From Sphingobacteriales bacterium (lineage in GTDB: Bacteria; Bacteroidota; Bacteroidia; Chitinophagales; Chitinophagaceae), in assembly GCA_003963365.1 (NCBI GenBank), contig RXJG01000001.1, forward strand, positions 1-64,000: a DNA stretch of 64,000 bases, in the 5' to 3' direction. Each line of letters begins with the position of its first letter. Position 1 is the stretch's first letter. Positions 49,230 through 57,729 of this stretch are shown in pieces. The notes beneath the pieces were generated by a model that saw only the letters and a list, made by a program, of their open reading frames with translations, was not told where the DNA came from and did no database searches. Made by a program: the position numbers and the translations under genes.

Positions 49230-51694
49230 CAGGCTTTTGCCTTACTTTTCTTCCAGTTTGCAAAAAGGGTTGCTGCAAGAAGTAATACTAAAATGATAGA
49301 TACTGCAAAGGAAATAGTTCTTCCATTGTAATACACATCCGGTTCAAACTTAAATTCAATTTTATGATTGCCTGCCGGTACTGTAATACCTCTCATAAAA
49401 TAATCGGCTTTTACGTACTCCGTTTTCTTACCATCGATATAAGCATTCCAGCCAAACGGATAATATACTTCACTCATTACCGCAAACTGCGGAGAAGAAG
49501 CAGATGAGCTGTATTCAATAGCATCGTTATCATATTTCATCAGCTTAATAGAAGCCGCTGAATCATATACCGGTTGCTGGATTGTTTTCTCCAGGTTTTT
49601 ATTGAGAATTGCCGTGTCTTTTAAATGGGTTTTTCCAATCGCAGTTAATTCGGTTGCCGGACTATCTGCAAAAGAAATATGTTTTACCAGCCAGCAGGGT
49701 CCAAACGCACCGGGGTTAGGCTGGACTATTTGTTTTCCTGATTGATCTGTAAACAGAATATATTTTGTATCTAAGGCATTTAACACTTCCTGGTTTGGAT
49801 TTTCACTGAGATACGTTTCAATCACATCCTGGTAAATGCGGAGTTTGGCAGGATGATAACCACCCACTGAACGATGAAAGTAGGAAGTTCTTGCTTCTGA
49901 AAAACGATCTCCACCTGCATTAAAAACACGGAAGTGAACATCTTTATCATTGTTAATTTGCTTATCGGCATCATTTGCTGTAAAATTTTCGGCCGCTATC
50001 TCATCAGCAGCTTTATAAGAATTTTCGGTGAGATAAGCGCCGTCAACAACAAACAAATCAATCAATGTTATTAATCCGATAGCAATGGTTACTACTGTTC
50101 CTGAAATAATTTTCCTGGAATAAATAAATAACAGGGCCACCAGGAGTGCGGTAAAACCGGTTAATCGCATCAATTGAGAAAAAAACATTGCTTTCCTGTC
50201 AGCAATCATTCCGTTAATAATGGCTTTGCCCAACTCGTTACTTCCGCTTTTGTCAGTGTATGCCGCCAATATTTGTTTGTCAATATCGCTGGTATACGAT
50301 TGTAATAAATAAAAAATAAAACAAAAAGCCAGCGTACCTCCGGTTATAAAAAGTATTTTCTTAAAGTTCTTTTTCACCAGCTCAACTTTATCTTCTCCAA
50401 ATAACATTGACTGCATTGCTATCACGGCCAGTACCGGTACAGCAAACTGTGCAATGACCATTGCCATGGATGGTGCACGGAATTTATTGTATAAAGGAAG
50501 ATGATTTAATAAGAATAAGTTAACCCCTTCAAAATATTTTCCCCAGGAAAGAATGATGCCAAATATAGCGGCGGCCAGTAATCCCCATTTTAAAGGATTT
50601 TTTACAACAACAATGGAGAGTAATGCCAGTAAAACAATTAAAGCACCATAATAAACTGGTCCGGAAGTACTTGGTTGTATACCGCCCCAGTAGGCAGGTA
50701 AACCAGCAGCTACTTGTGCTGCCTGGCTTTCAGGAATTCCTTTATCGGTTAATTTTTCTATTACTTTTGAGTTTTCAGGTAATGGGTTGGCACTTCCTCC
50801 GCCAAATGCATTGGGCATTAATATAGTTAACGGTTCTGCCAAGCCATTGCTGTATGAAAATGCATAATCAGCATCAAGACCTGATGTTTTTGTATTAATA
50901 ATTTTATTGTCTTTTATTTCCACATCTTTCCCGCCCCGCATCGTTGCTTTTGAATATTCATAGGTTGGCATCATAATAACTGCCGAACCAGCCACACCTA
51001 TTCCACCAGCAATAGCTGCCAGTGAAAAAGCAATAAACAAATGTTTCCATTCTTTTTTACGAACCCAATCAATGGCAAATACAATAGATACGGCCGCAAC
51101 TATAATGAACAGATAATACGTAATCTGCGCATGATTAACGCCTACTTCCATTACCGCACTCCATGCTGCCAGGCACAGGCCGGAGAGATAATTTTTATAA
51201 TATATAAGCAGGATACCGGCCAGTAAAGCCGGCATATAAGCTATGGCATACATTTTTGTTTCATGTCCGGCACCAATGATGATGGGGTTATAACTGGAAA
51301 AAGCAAAAGCCAATGCCCCGGCAATACCCACATAAGGGTTGGCCCGTAATACAATACATAAAACGTAGAAACATATACAGGCAAGAAAAAAGAAATTAAT
51401 TGGTTTGGGTAAACCAAGTGTAAGCAGTTTATTAATATCCGGTAAAACAGATTTACTGTCCATTGCCACCTGGTAGTTAGGCATACCGCTGAATAGTGCA
51501 GTATTCCATAACGGGAAATGCCCATTCTTTTCTTTATACTCAAACGCATTTTGCGCCATTCCTTTCCAGCCCAGCACATCATGCTGACTTAAAACATTGC
51601 CCTGTAAAACAGGCCTGCTAAACAAACAAGCTGCCGCTAAAAAGATTATAACAGCAATAACATGCGGTACCAGTTTTTTAAAATCAAACTTCAT
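49229..51694 (-). CDS. YfhO family membrane protein
   Basis: ~820 aa, multi-TM, GWKGMAQNAFEYKEKNGHFPLWNTALFSGMPNYQ; C-terminal GWNAYIDGKKTEYVKADYFMRGITVPAGNHKIEFKF. Confidence 0.93.
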   Translation of the reverse strand: MKFDFKKLVPHVIAVIIFLAAACLFSRPVLQGNVLSQHDVLGWKGMAQNAFEYKEKNGHFPLWNTALFSGMPNYQVAMDSKSVLPDINKLLTLGLPKPINFFFLACICFYVLCIVLRANPYVGIAGALAFAFSSYNPIIIGAGHETKMYAIAYMPALLAGILLIYYKNYLSGLCLAAWSAVMEVGVNHAQITYYLFIIVAAVSIVFAIDWVRKKEWKHLFIAFSLAAIAGGIGVAGSAVIMMPTYEYSKATMRGGKDVEIKDNKIINTKTSGLDADYAFSYSNGLAEPLTILMPNAFGGGSANPLPENSKVIEKLTDKGIPESQAAQVAAGLPAYWGGIQPSTSGPVYYGALIVLLALLSIVVVKNPLKWGLLAAAIFGIILSWGKYFEGVNLFLLNHLPLYNKFRAPSMAMVIAQFAVPVLAVIAMQSMLFGEDKVELVKKNFKKILFITGGTLAFCFIFYLLQSYTSDIDKQILAAYTDKSGSNELGKAIINGMIADRKAMFFSQLMRLTGFTALLVALLFIYSRKIISGTVVTIAIGLITLIDLFVVDGAYLTENSYKAADEIAAENFTANDADKQINNDKDVHFRVFNAGGDRFSEARTSYFHRSVGGYHPAKLRIYQDVIETYLSENPNQEVLNALDTKYILFTDQSGKQIVQPNPGAFGPCWLVKHISFADSPATELTAIGKTHLKDTAILNKNLEKTIQQPVYDSAASIKLMKYDNDAIEYSSSASSPQFAVMSEVYYPFGWNAYIDGKKTEYVKADYFMRGITVPAGNHKIEFKFEPDVYYNGRTISFAVSIILVLLLAATLFANWKKSKAKA

Positions 51695-51772
51695 AAATGG
51701 AGTTTTATCTGTTTTGGTGAAGCAAAATAATGGTATTTTGACCGATTGCCGGCATTTTGACGGTGTGAATAT

Positions 51773-52921
51773 CTATAAAAGAATGGTAAGGGTTCTGTCA
51801 ATGATATTTCCCCAGTAAAAATCAGCATAAAATTGTGAGGGAGTAGGGTTGTGCTGCCCGGATAAGCTAATAATGTTTTCTGCGAAGTTATCCCAGTCGT
51901 TATTATTACTGATGAATACTTTACTGTTTATAAGATAATCTGGCAGCCCTTCAGCAGCAAAATGGGTAGTTACTACCGAAAGCCCATTTGCTATGGCTTC
52001 TAAATTTTTTGTTTGAATGCCGGAACCGGATATAACGGGGTTGATAAAAACAGATGCTGCCAGCATATATTCATCAATCCGGTCAACAAAGCCTGTAAAA
52101 AGAATTTCCTTTTGATGTTGATACTTATTTACCGTTTCTTCACTTTGTTTGCCACAAATCAGCACCCTGAATTTGAATTCGGGTCTTTTTTTAAGTGCCG
52201 GAATAATTTTACTGCAGATAATATCTAAAGCAATAACATTGGGTTCATAATCCGGGGTGGCTGCAAACAGAATAATTTTTTCACCGGGTAACAGATGATG
52301 TTTTGATTTTATTTTTTCTTTTACTGAAGAATGAAATGCAGGCGGTTCCTTTAAATCAATTCCATACGGAACAATGATTGATTGTTCCTCTGTAATGTTA
52401 AATAACTGCTTTGCCAGCAATAAATCTTTTTTCGTTTTAAACAGGATATAGTCTGCATGTTTATACGCCTTTTGTTCAGCATATTTCACCCACCGCCACC
52501 ACCATTTGTTTCGTTGCTTCATGCGCAGGAATTCAATATTGTGTGCATGAACGATCAGTTTAAATCCAAATTTCTTTTTGTATTCAGATAGCCAGGCATG
52601 ATAGGGATGTTCTAATATGACATGAGTATATTGTTGATTGGAAAGCTCACGTAAGATGCGTCTTCTCACCCTGGGGTTAAAAAATTGTGTTTTCGAAACC
52701 GGTAAAGCAGGAATTATTTTGTAAGTAAGTTCGCTGGTGGTAATATTATCGGCAGAACAAAGCGCTGTTAAACGAACCTTCATCCCAAGATGATGATTGA
52801 ACCGGGATATTCCTTTTTGTCCGCCATAGTGGGCCGGTAAAACTTTATACCAAATAATGCTTAAAAAGTTGGACATATCTTGAATTGACAAAATAATATT
52901 ATTTTCGGTATTACGAACCAT
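51773..52921 (-). CDS. Glycosyltransferase family 4, paralogous to 48114..49229
   Basis: LIVHAHNIEFLRMKQRNKWWWRWVKYAE, IIVPYGID, VFINPVISGSGIQTKNLEAIANGLSVVTTHFAAEGL. Confidence 0.92.
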   Translation of the reverse strand: MVRNTENNIILSIQDMSNFLSIIWYKVLPAHYGGQKGISRFNHHLGMKVRLTALCSADNITTSELTYKIIPALPVSKTQFFNPRVRRRILRELSNQQYTHVILEHPYHAWLSEYKKKFGFKLIVHAHNIEFLRMKQRNKWWWRWVKYAEQKAYKHADYILFKTKKDLLLAKQLFNITEEQSIIVPYGIDLKEPPAFHSSVKEKIKSKHHLLPGEKIILFAATPDYEPNVIALDIICSKIIPALKKRPEFKFRVLICGKQSEETVNKYQHQKEILFTGFVDRIDEYMLAASVFINPVISGSGIQTKNLEAIANGLSVVTTHFAAEGLPDYLINSKVFISNNNDWDNFAENIISLSGQHNPTPSQFYADFYWGNIIDRTLTILL

Positions 52922-52951
52922 ACTGTTACCCAGGGCAATAAATTATCTAAC

Positions 52952-53254
52952 ATGAAATGGCTGTCTTTTTTATCAAAACTTGCATTTATTTGTAACATCT
53001 GCTTTTTATTTTGTTTCTTGCTCCGCTATTCCAATTTACAACTGGATGAGGAATTAAACGGATTGCTTATCATAATAGGTTGGTTTATGGCAATTATAGT
53101 AAGCTTATTTTATTTCCTGCTAACGTTTATTGCTATTGCCAGGAAAAGACATGCTAAAGCAGATATACCGGCCTGGTTAATCATCACTAACTTTGTATTT
53201 ATGGTGGTTGAATTAATATACCTTGTTTATAATCCTGAATTATTGTCTGCATGA
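52952..53254 (+). CDS. Small hypothetical membrane protein
   Basis: Three predicted TM helices; ATGA overlap with the next gene. Confidence 0.7.
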   Translation: MKWLSFLSKLAFICNICFLFCFLLRYSNLQLDEELNGLLIIIGWFMAIIVSLFYFLLTFIAIARKRHAKADIPAWLIITNFVFMVVELIYLVYNPELLSA

Positions 53255-54060
53255 TTCATAATATACTTAAAGACAAACCGGCTAAGCTGTTCATTTTTAT
53301 GTCGGCTTTTTTTGTGGCTAATGCATTAATTGCTGAATGTATTGGTGGTAAAATATTTTCCCTGGAAAGATTATTTGGACAGGAACCGTCAAACTTTACA
53401 TTATTTGGTGAATCCAATCTTTCTTTTTCGCTTACCTGCGGTGTGCTACTCTGGCCATTGGAGTTTGTAATGACAGATATAGTTAATGAATATTATGGGC
53501 CTAAAGCTGTTAGAAGAATATCATACACAGCAGTAGCATTAATTTCTTACGCTTTTATTATGTTTTATGCAGCCATGAAAACCACTCCTCCTGACTGGTG
53601 GTTAACCACAAAAGCGGATAGTGGGGTTCCAAATATGCAAGATGCTTTTTCGGCTATTTTCGGGCAGGGAATGTGGATAATTATAGGAAGTCTTACTGCA
53701 TTTTTGGTTAGCCAGATAGTAGATGTAACCGTTTTTCACCGCATAAAAAAACGAACCGGCGAAAAGTGGGTATGGTTAAGGGCCACCGGTTCTACTTTAA
53801 TTTCTCAATTAGTAGATAGTTTTATTGTACTGTTTATTGCCTTTAAACTGGGTAATAACTGGAGCTGGCAAAAAGTGCTGGCTATTTGTATGGTTAATTA
53901 CATGTATAAGTTTACAATGGCCATCATCTTAACACCGCTTATTTATTTTATTGAAAAAAGAATTGAAAACTATGTAGGACATGATACAGCCAAAAAAATG
54001 AAACGCCAGGCAATGGGGCAGGAGGCAGATGAGTTTATGAATATTCCAACTGCAGGGTAG
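53251..54060 (+). CDS. Queuosine precursor transporter (YhhQ/VUT family)
   Basis: VANALIAECIGGKIF...WPLEFVMTDIVNEYYGPKAVRRISY...GSTLISQLVDSFIVLFIAF. Confidence 0.92.
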   Translation: MIHNILKDKPAKLFIFMSAFFVANALIAECIGGKIFSLERLFGQEPSNFTLFGESNLSFSLTCGVLLWPLEFVMTDIVNEYYGPKAVRRISYTAVALISYAFIMFYAAMKTTPPDWWLTTKADSGVPNMQDAFSAIFGQGMWIIIGSLTAFLVSQIVDVTVFHRIKKRTGEKWVWLRATGSTLISQLVDSFIVLFIAFKLGNNWSWQKVLAICMVNYMYKFTMAIILTPLIYFIEKRIENYVGHDTAKKMKRQAMGQEADEFMNIPTAG

Positions 54061-54061
54061 T

Positions 54062-54520
54062 TTAAAATTTGCTTTTTACCATGTCTGCTACGATTTTATC
54101 AATCGGCAATGTTACCGCTTCTGCATTAAACTTATCCCACTCAATGAACCGGAAAGTTTCAATTTCTTTTTTTGCTTCGTATATTTTCAATTGTGCTTCG
54201 TCAAAATCAAACGGCTTGTCTCTTAATGGAACCGTAATTGGTTCTAATGCGTTGGCAAAATAATAAATGGAGATGATCTGGAATTGAGTATTAAATGCAC
54301 TCATCTGGAAGTAATCAGTAGTATAAATATGATCACCAACTTCCACATCCAGGTTCATTTCTTCTTTAAATTCTCTTTTCAAACAATCCCTGGTTCCTTC
54401 ACCAAATTCCAAACCGCCACCCGGAAACTTGGTGTAAAAACTTCCCCGGATATATTCATCACTTACTAATACCTGCTTTTGTTCATTGATTAAGATACCA
54501 TATACACGGAGACTAAACAT
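54062..54520 (-). CDS. NUDIX domain hydrolase
   Basis: FPGGGLEFGEGTRDCLKREFKEEMNLDVEVG Nudix box. Confidence 0.95.
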   Translation of the reverse strand: MFSLRVYGILINEQKQVLVSDEYIRGSFYTKFPGGGLEFGEGTRDCLKREFKEEMNLDVEVGDHIYTTDYFQMSAFNTQFQIISIYYFANALEPITVPLRDKPFDFDEAQLKIYEAKKEIETFRFIEWDKFNAEAVTLPIDKIVADMVKSKF

Positions 54521-54526
54521 GGATAA

Positions 54527-54811
54527 TTATTTTATTTTGCTTTTACGAATGCGTTTGAAATAATTCCAGCTTACAACTATCAGTATAATTAATGAAATAA
54601 TTACCGGTAACTAGAAGGTGTAAGGAGAATTTTTATACGGAACAGGCGTGTTCATACCATAAATACTGGCAATTAAAACAGGAACGGTTAGCACCAGGGT
54701 TAAAGTGGTTAGCTTTTTCAGTACTTCATTTTGGTTATTAGCGACGATACTGGCAAAAGCATCCAGTGTACTGCTGAGGATATTTTTAAAGTATTGAATC
54801 ATGCGGCGCAA
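54527..54811 (-). pseudogene. CorA-type Mg2+ transporter relic: C-terminal domain only, in-frame TAG between the two TM helices
   Basis: NILSSTLDAFASIVANNQNEVLKKLTTLTLVLTVPVLIASIYGMNTPVPYKNSPYTF*LPVIISLIILIVVSWNYFKRIRKSKIK*; GMN signature present, cytosolic domain absent. Confidence 0.85.
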
Positions 54812-54831
54812 AAGTACTATGCGTTTTAAAC

Positions 54832-55392
54832 TTATGAAGCAGCAATTTCTCCCGCTTCACGGTTACGCTGGCGAATGGTTTTGAGGTGATGCTGGGTGTG
54901 ATAGATCGTAAAATAAGCAAGCTCACGAATAGTTATTTTACCAAGCATTGGATGAGCAACAATATAAGTGTCCAATTTATCTTCGTCCCAGTAATATTTA
55001 ATACGGGAAAGATAATTTTGGGTAGCTGCATCCCATTTTTCTATGATTTCTTCTTTAGTACCAGCATCTTGTTTTTTGGGAATGTAACGGCCGGATGCAA
55101 CGCCGCCGGCTTCGAGCTTGTTTTTATATTTTGTTACCAGCTCTTCGTACGAACGGGAAGGCCTGTTTGGTTTACCATAAAATAAACGTAACACAAACTT
55201 GGGTACTTTTAATGCAAGGCTGGTCATTTTAGTGGAGATGGTAAGGTGCTGAATATTTTCAGCAATGCTCCATTTGTCTTCAACATGTTTAAAGAAATTA
55301 ATATTCTCCACATTCTTTACATAAGCGGTTGTTTCTTTAAATACTGTTTCGGTATTTTGAATGATGTGAAATTTATCTAATAAAAAAGGCAT
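54832..55392 (-). CDS. DinB family protein
   Basis: VEDKWSIAENIQHLTISTKMTSLAL...TIRELAYFTIYHTQHHLKTIRQ. Confidence 0.88.
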   Translation of the reverse strand: MPFLLDKFHIIQNTETVFKETTAYVKNVENINFFKHVEDKWSIAENIQHLTISTKMTSLALKVPKFVLRLFYGKPNRPSRSYEELVTKYKNKLEAGGVASGRYIPKKQDAGTKEEIIEKWDAATQNYLSRIKYYWDEDKLDTYIVAHPMLGKITIRELAYFTIYHTQHHLKTIRQRNREAGEIAAS

Positions 55393-55412
55393 GGTGATTG
55401 GTAGTTTTGGTT

Positions 55413-56195
55413 TCAGTATATACTAATAGAGCCATTAAATACAAATTCCGCTGGCCCGATTAAGTACACATCTGTAAAAGTTTGGTCATCTACTTTTGTA
55501 AACTGGACTTTCAGGTTTCCACCAGGAGTTGAAATATTCGTTTGGTAATTTTTGAGGGCATCACCGGAGGCTGCAATAGCTGCTGCCGTAACCCCGGTGC
55601 CACAGGAGAGTGTTTCATCTTCAACTCCCCGCTCATAAGTTCGTACATAAAGGCTTTCGTTTAAGGTTTCCACAAAATTAACATTTACCCCTTCATTTGC
55701 AAATCTTTTACTATATCTTATTTTTTTCCCAATGGTATAAACATCCAAAGCCTTCACATTAGCCTGAAAACTTATGTAATGAGGTGACCCGGTATTTAAA
55801 AGGATATATTCTTCGCCTTTTTCAACAGATGTTACATCCTGCATCTTTAATTTTACTGTGCCATCAGCTAATATTTCAGCATAATGTTCTCCATCTGCTG
55901 CAATAAAATGAGCTGTACTTTCAATCACCTTCATTTTTCTGGCAAAATTTACTAAACAACGGCCGCCATTGCCGCACATGCTGCCTTCCTTACCATCTGA
56001 ATTATAATATGCCATTTCAAAATCGTATCCATCTTTTAACTGCAATAACATTAACCCATCTGCCCCGATTCCAAAGCGGCGATCGCAAATAGCCGCAACC
56101 TTCTGCTGCGTTAATCCATTATAACGGCCATCCCTGTTATCTGCAATAACAAAATCGTTTCCTGTTCCCTGGTATTTATAAAATTCCATATTCAT
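55413..56195 (-). CDS. dapF: Diaminopimelate epimerase
   Basis: FYKYQGTGNDFVIADNRDG...YNSDGKEGSMCGNGGRCLVNFA...ERGVEDETLSCGTGVTAAAIA. Confidence 0.97.
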   Translation of the reverse strand: MNMEFYKYQGTGNDFVIADNRDGRYNGLTQQKVAAICDRRFGIGADGLMLLQLKDGYDFEMAYYNSDGKEGSMCGNGGRCLVNFARKMKVIESTAHFIAADGEHYAEILADGTVKLKMQDVTSVEKGEEYILLNTGSPHYISFQANVKALDVYTIGKKIRYSKRFANEGVNVNFVETLNESLYVRTYERGVEDETLSCGTGVTAAAIAASGDALKNYQTNISTPGGNLKVQFTKVDDQTFTDVYLIGPAEFVFNGSISIY

Positions 56196-56212
56196 CAGAC
56201 GAAAATTATTTT

Positions 56213-57088
56213 TTATAGGTTGGCTATTACCTCCAACCCTTTTTTAATCAGGTTTTCCACGGCAGCATTTCCATCTTTGGAAAAAGTTTTAGCAATACGG
56301 TTTGCTACAATGGCATTTAAGCTTAAACAATGATGGCCCAGCAATTTTCCTAAACCATAAATAGCCGATGTTTCCATTTCAAAGTTAGAAATTTGGTGAT
56401 TGCCAAAGCGGAATTCTGTAAGGCGATTGATCAGTTCAGGGTTGTTTAGCCCTAATCTTAATATCCTTCCCTGTGGTCCATAAAAACCCGGGCAAGTAAC
56501 CGTAATACCCCTGTAAAAACCGTCTACAAAATTCTTCATTAACGAAACACTGCCGGCCGAAATATATGGTTGCGATAAACTATTATGTATCTGTGAATGT
56601 GTGATGAAGGCATGAATCAGTTGTTTTTCTTCTTCATTATTTTCTATACGATAAAAATGAAGCAAATTATCAATACCCAAACCATGTGTGGAAGCAACCA
56701 GGCTGTCAACCGGAATTTCTTTTTGCAAAGAACCAGATGTACCCATGCGTATAATGTTAACAGAAGTCAGTTTTTCTTTTATCAGCCTTGTTTCAAAATT
56801 GATGTTATGCAGTGCATCAATTTCGTTTAATACGATATCAATATTATCTGGTCCAATACCGGTTGAAATAACAGAAATTCTTTTAGTTCCGATGTAGCCC
56901 GTATGCGTAATGAACTCCCTGTGCTGGCACTGGTATTCAATCTTATCAAAATATTTGCTCACTTTTTTCACACGGTCCGGATCACCAACAACTATGATGG
57001 TATCAGATAATTCTTCTGGCCGCACATCCAAATGGTAAATAGCCCCACGTTTGTTAATAATAAGTTCCGACTCTGCAATAGGTCTCAT
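56213..57088 (-). CDS. Nucleoside phosphorylase (PNP/UDP family)
   Basis: DTIIVVGDPDRVKKVSKYFDKIEYQCQHREFITHTGYIGTKRISVISTGIGPDNIDIVLNEIDAL; NFEMETSAIYGLGKLLGH. Confidence 0.93.
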   Translation of the reverse strand: MRPIAESELIINKRGAIYHLDVRPEELSDTIIVVGDPDRVKKVSKYFDKIEYQCQHREFITHTGYIGTKRISVISTGIGPDNIDIVLNEIDALHNINFETRLIKEKLTSVNIIRMGTSGSLQKEIPVDSLVASTHGLGIDNLLHFYRIENNEEEKQLIHAFITHSQIHNSLSQPYISAGSVSLMKNFVDGFYRGITVTCPGFYGPQGRILRLGLNNPELINRLTEFRFGNHQISNFEMETSAIYGLGKLLGHHCLSLNAIVANRIAKTFSKDGNAAVENLIKKGLEVIANL

Positions 57089-57189
57089 AAAAATTTTTAT
57101 TGCGTTTATGGAATTAACGTCTAATATACTACTTTTGCTTGCCTGCTAAACAACTGAATTAAGGTTTAAGTGTAATTAACGGGAAATTT

Positions 57190-57263
57190 GGTTCCGTGGC
57201 CGAGTGGCTAGGCAGAGCTCTGCAAAAGCTCCTACAGCGGTTCGAATCTGCTCGGAACCTCCA
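57190..57263 (+). tRNA. tRNA-Cys (GCA), CCA encoded
   Basis: Acceptor GGTTCCG/CGGAACC, anticodon arm GAGCT-CTGCAAA-AGCTC, T-arm AGCGG-TTCGAAT-CTGCT, TCCA end. Confidence 0.95.
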
Positions 57264-57271
57264 ACAAAAAA

Positions 57272-57300
57272 GGTTACAATCCGCAATTGTAACCTTTTTT
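57272..57300 (+). terminator. Rho-independent terminator after tRNA-Cys
   Basis: GGTTACAAT-CCGCA-ATTGTAACC-TTTTTT. Confidence 0.9.
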
Positions 57301-57336
57301 GTTAACCGGGCTTATATTTACAGATTATTTAAAACT

Positions 57337-57729
57337 ATGCGGTATTCAAACTGGTTAGGATTTATATTCTCTATTGCACTGATCACTGCCTGCTTTAATC
57401 CCTGGATATTCATCGTTTCTCAAAATATTTCATTTACGGGAATGAATAGAGCATTGCCTGCATATGGTCGTCCCGGTCTTTTGCATTTGGTATTGGCAGG
57501 TGCGGCCATTGTTTGTTTTTTAGTTCCAAAGGTTTGGGCCAAAAGAGCAAACGTATTTGTTTGTGCTGTGAACCTGGGCTGGAGTATTCGCAATCTTATT
57601 ATAATTACTGCATGCAGTTACGGTGAATGCCCCGAACGTAAACCCTGGATGATAGTTACGATTGCTGCTTCTGTACTGATGTTAATAATGTCTTTTTTGC
57701 CCGATATTGAAGTGCCCAACGAAGATTAG
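57337..57729 (+). CDS. Hypothetical membrane protein
   Basis: TM helices; ORF-track start at 57196 lies inside the tRNA, so start set at MRYSNWLG (57337). Confidence 0.75.
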   Translation: MRYSNWLGFIFSIALITACFNPWIFIVSQNISFTGMNRALPAYGRPGLLHLVLAGAAIVCFLVPKVWAKRANVFVCAVNLGWSIRNLIIITACSYGECPERKPWMIVTIAASVLMLIMSFLPDIEVPNED

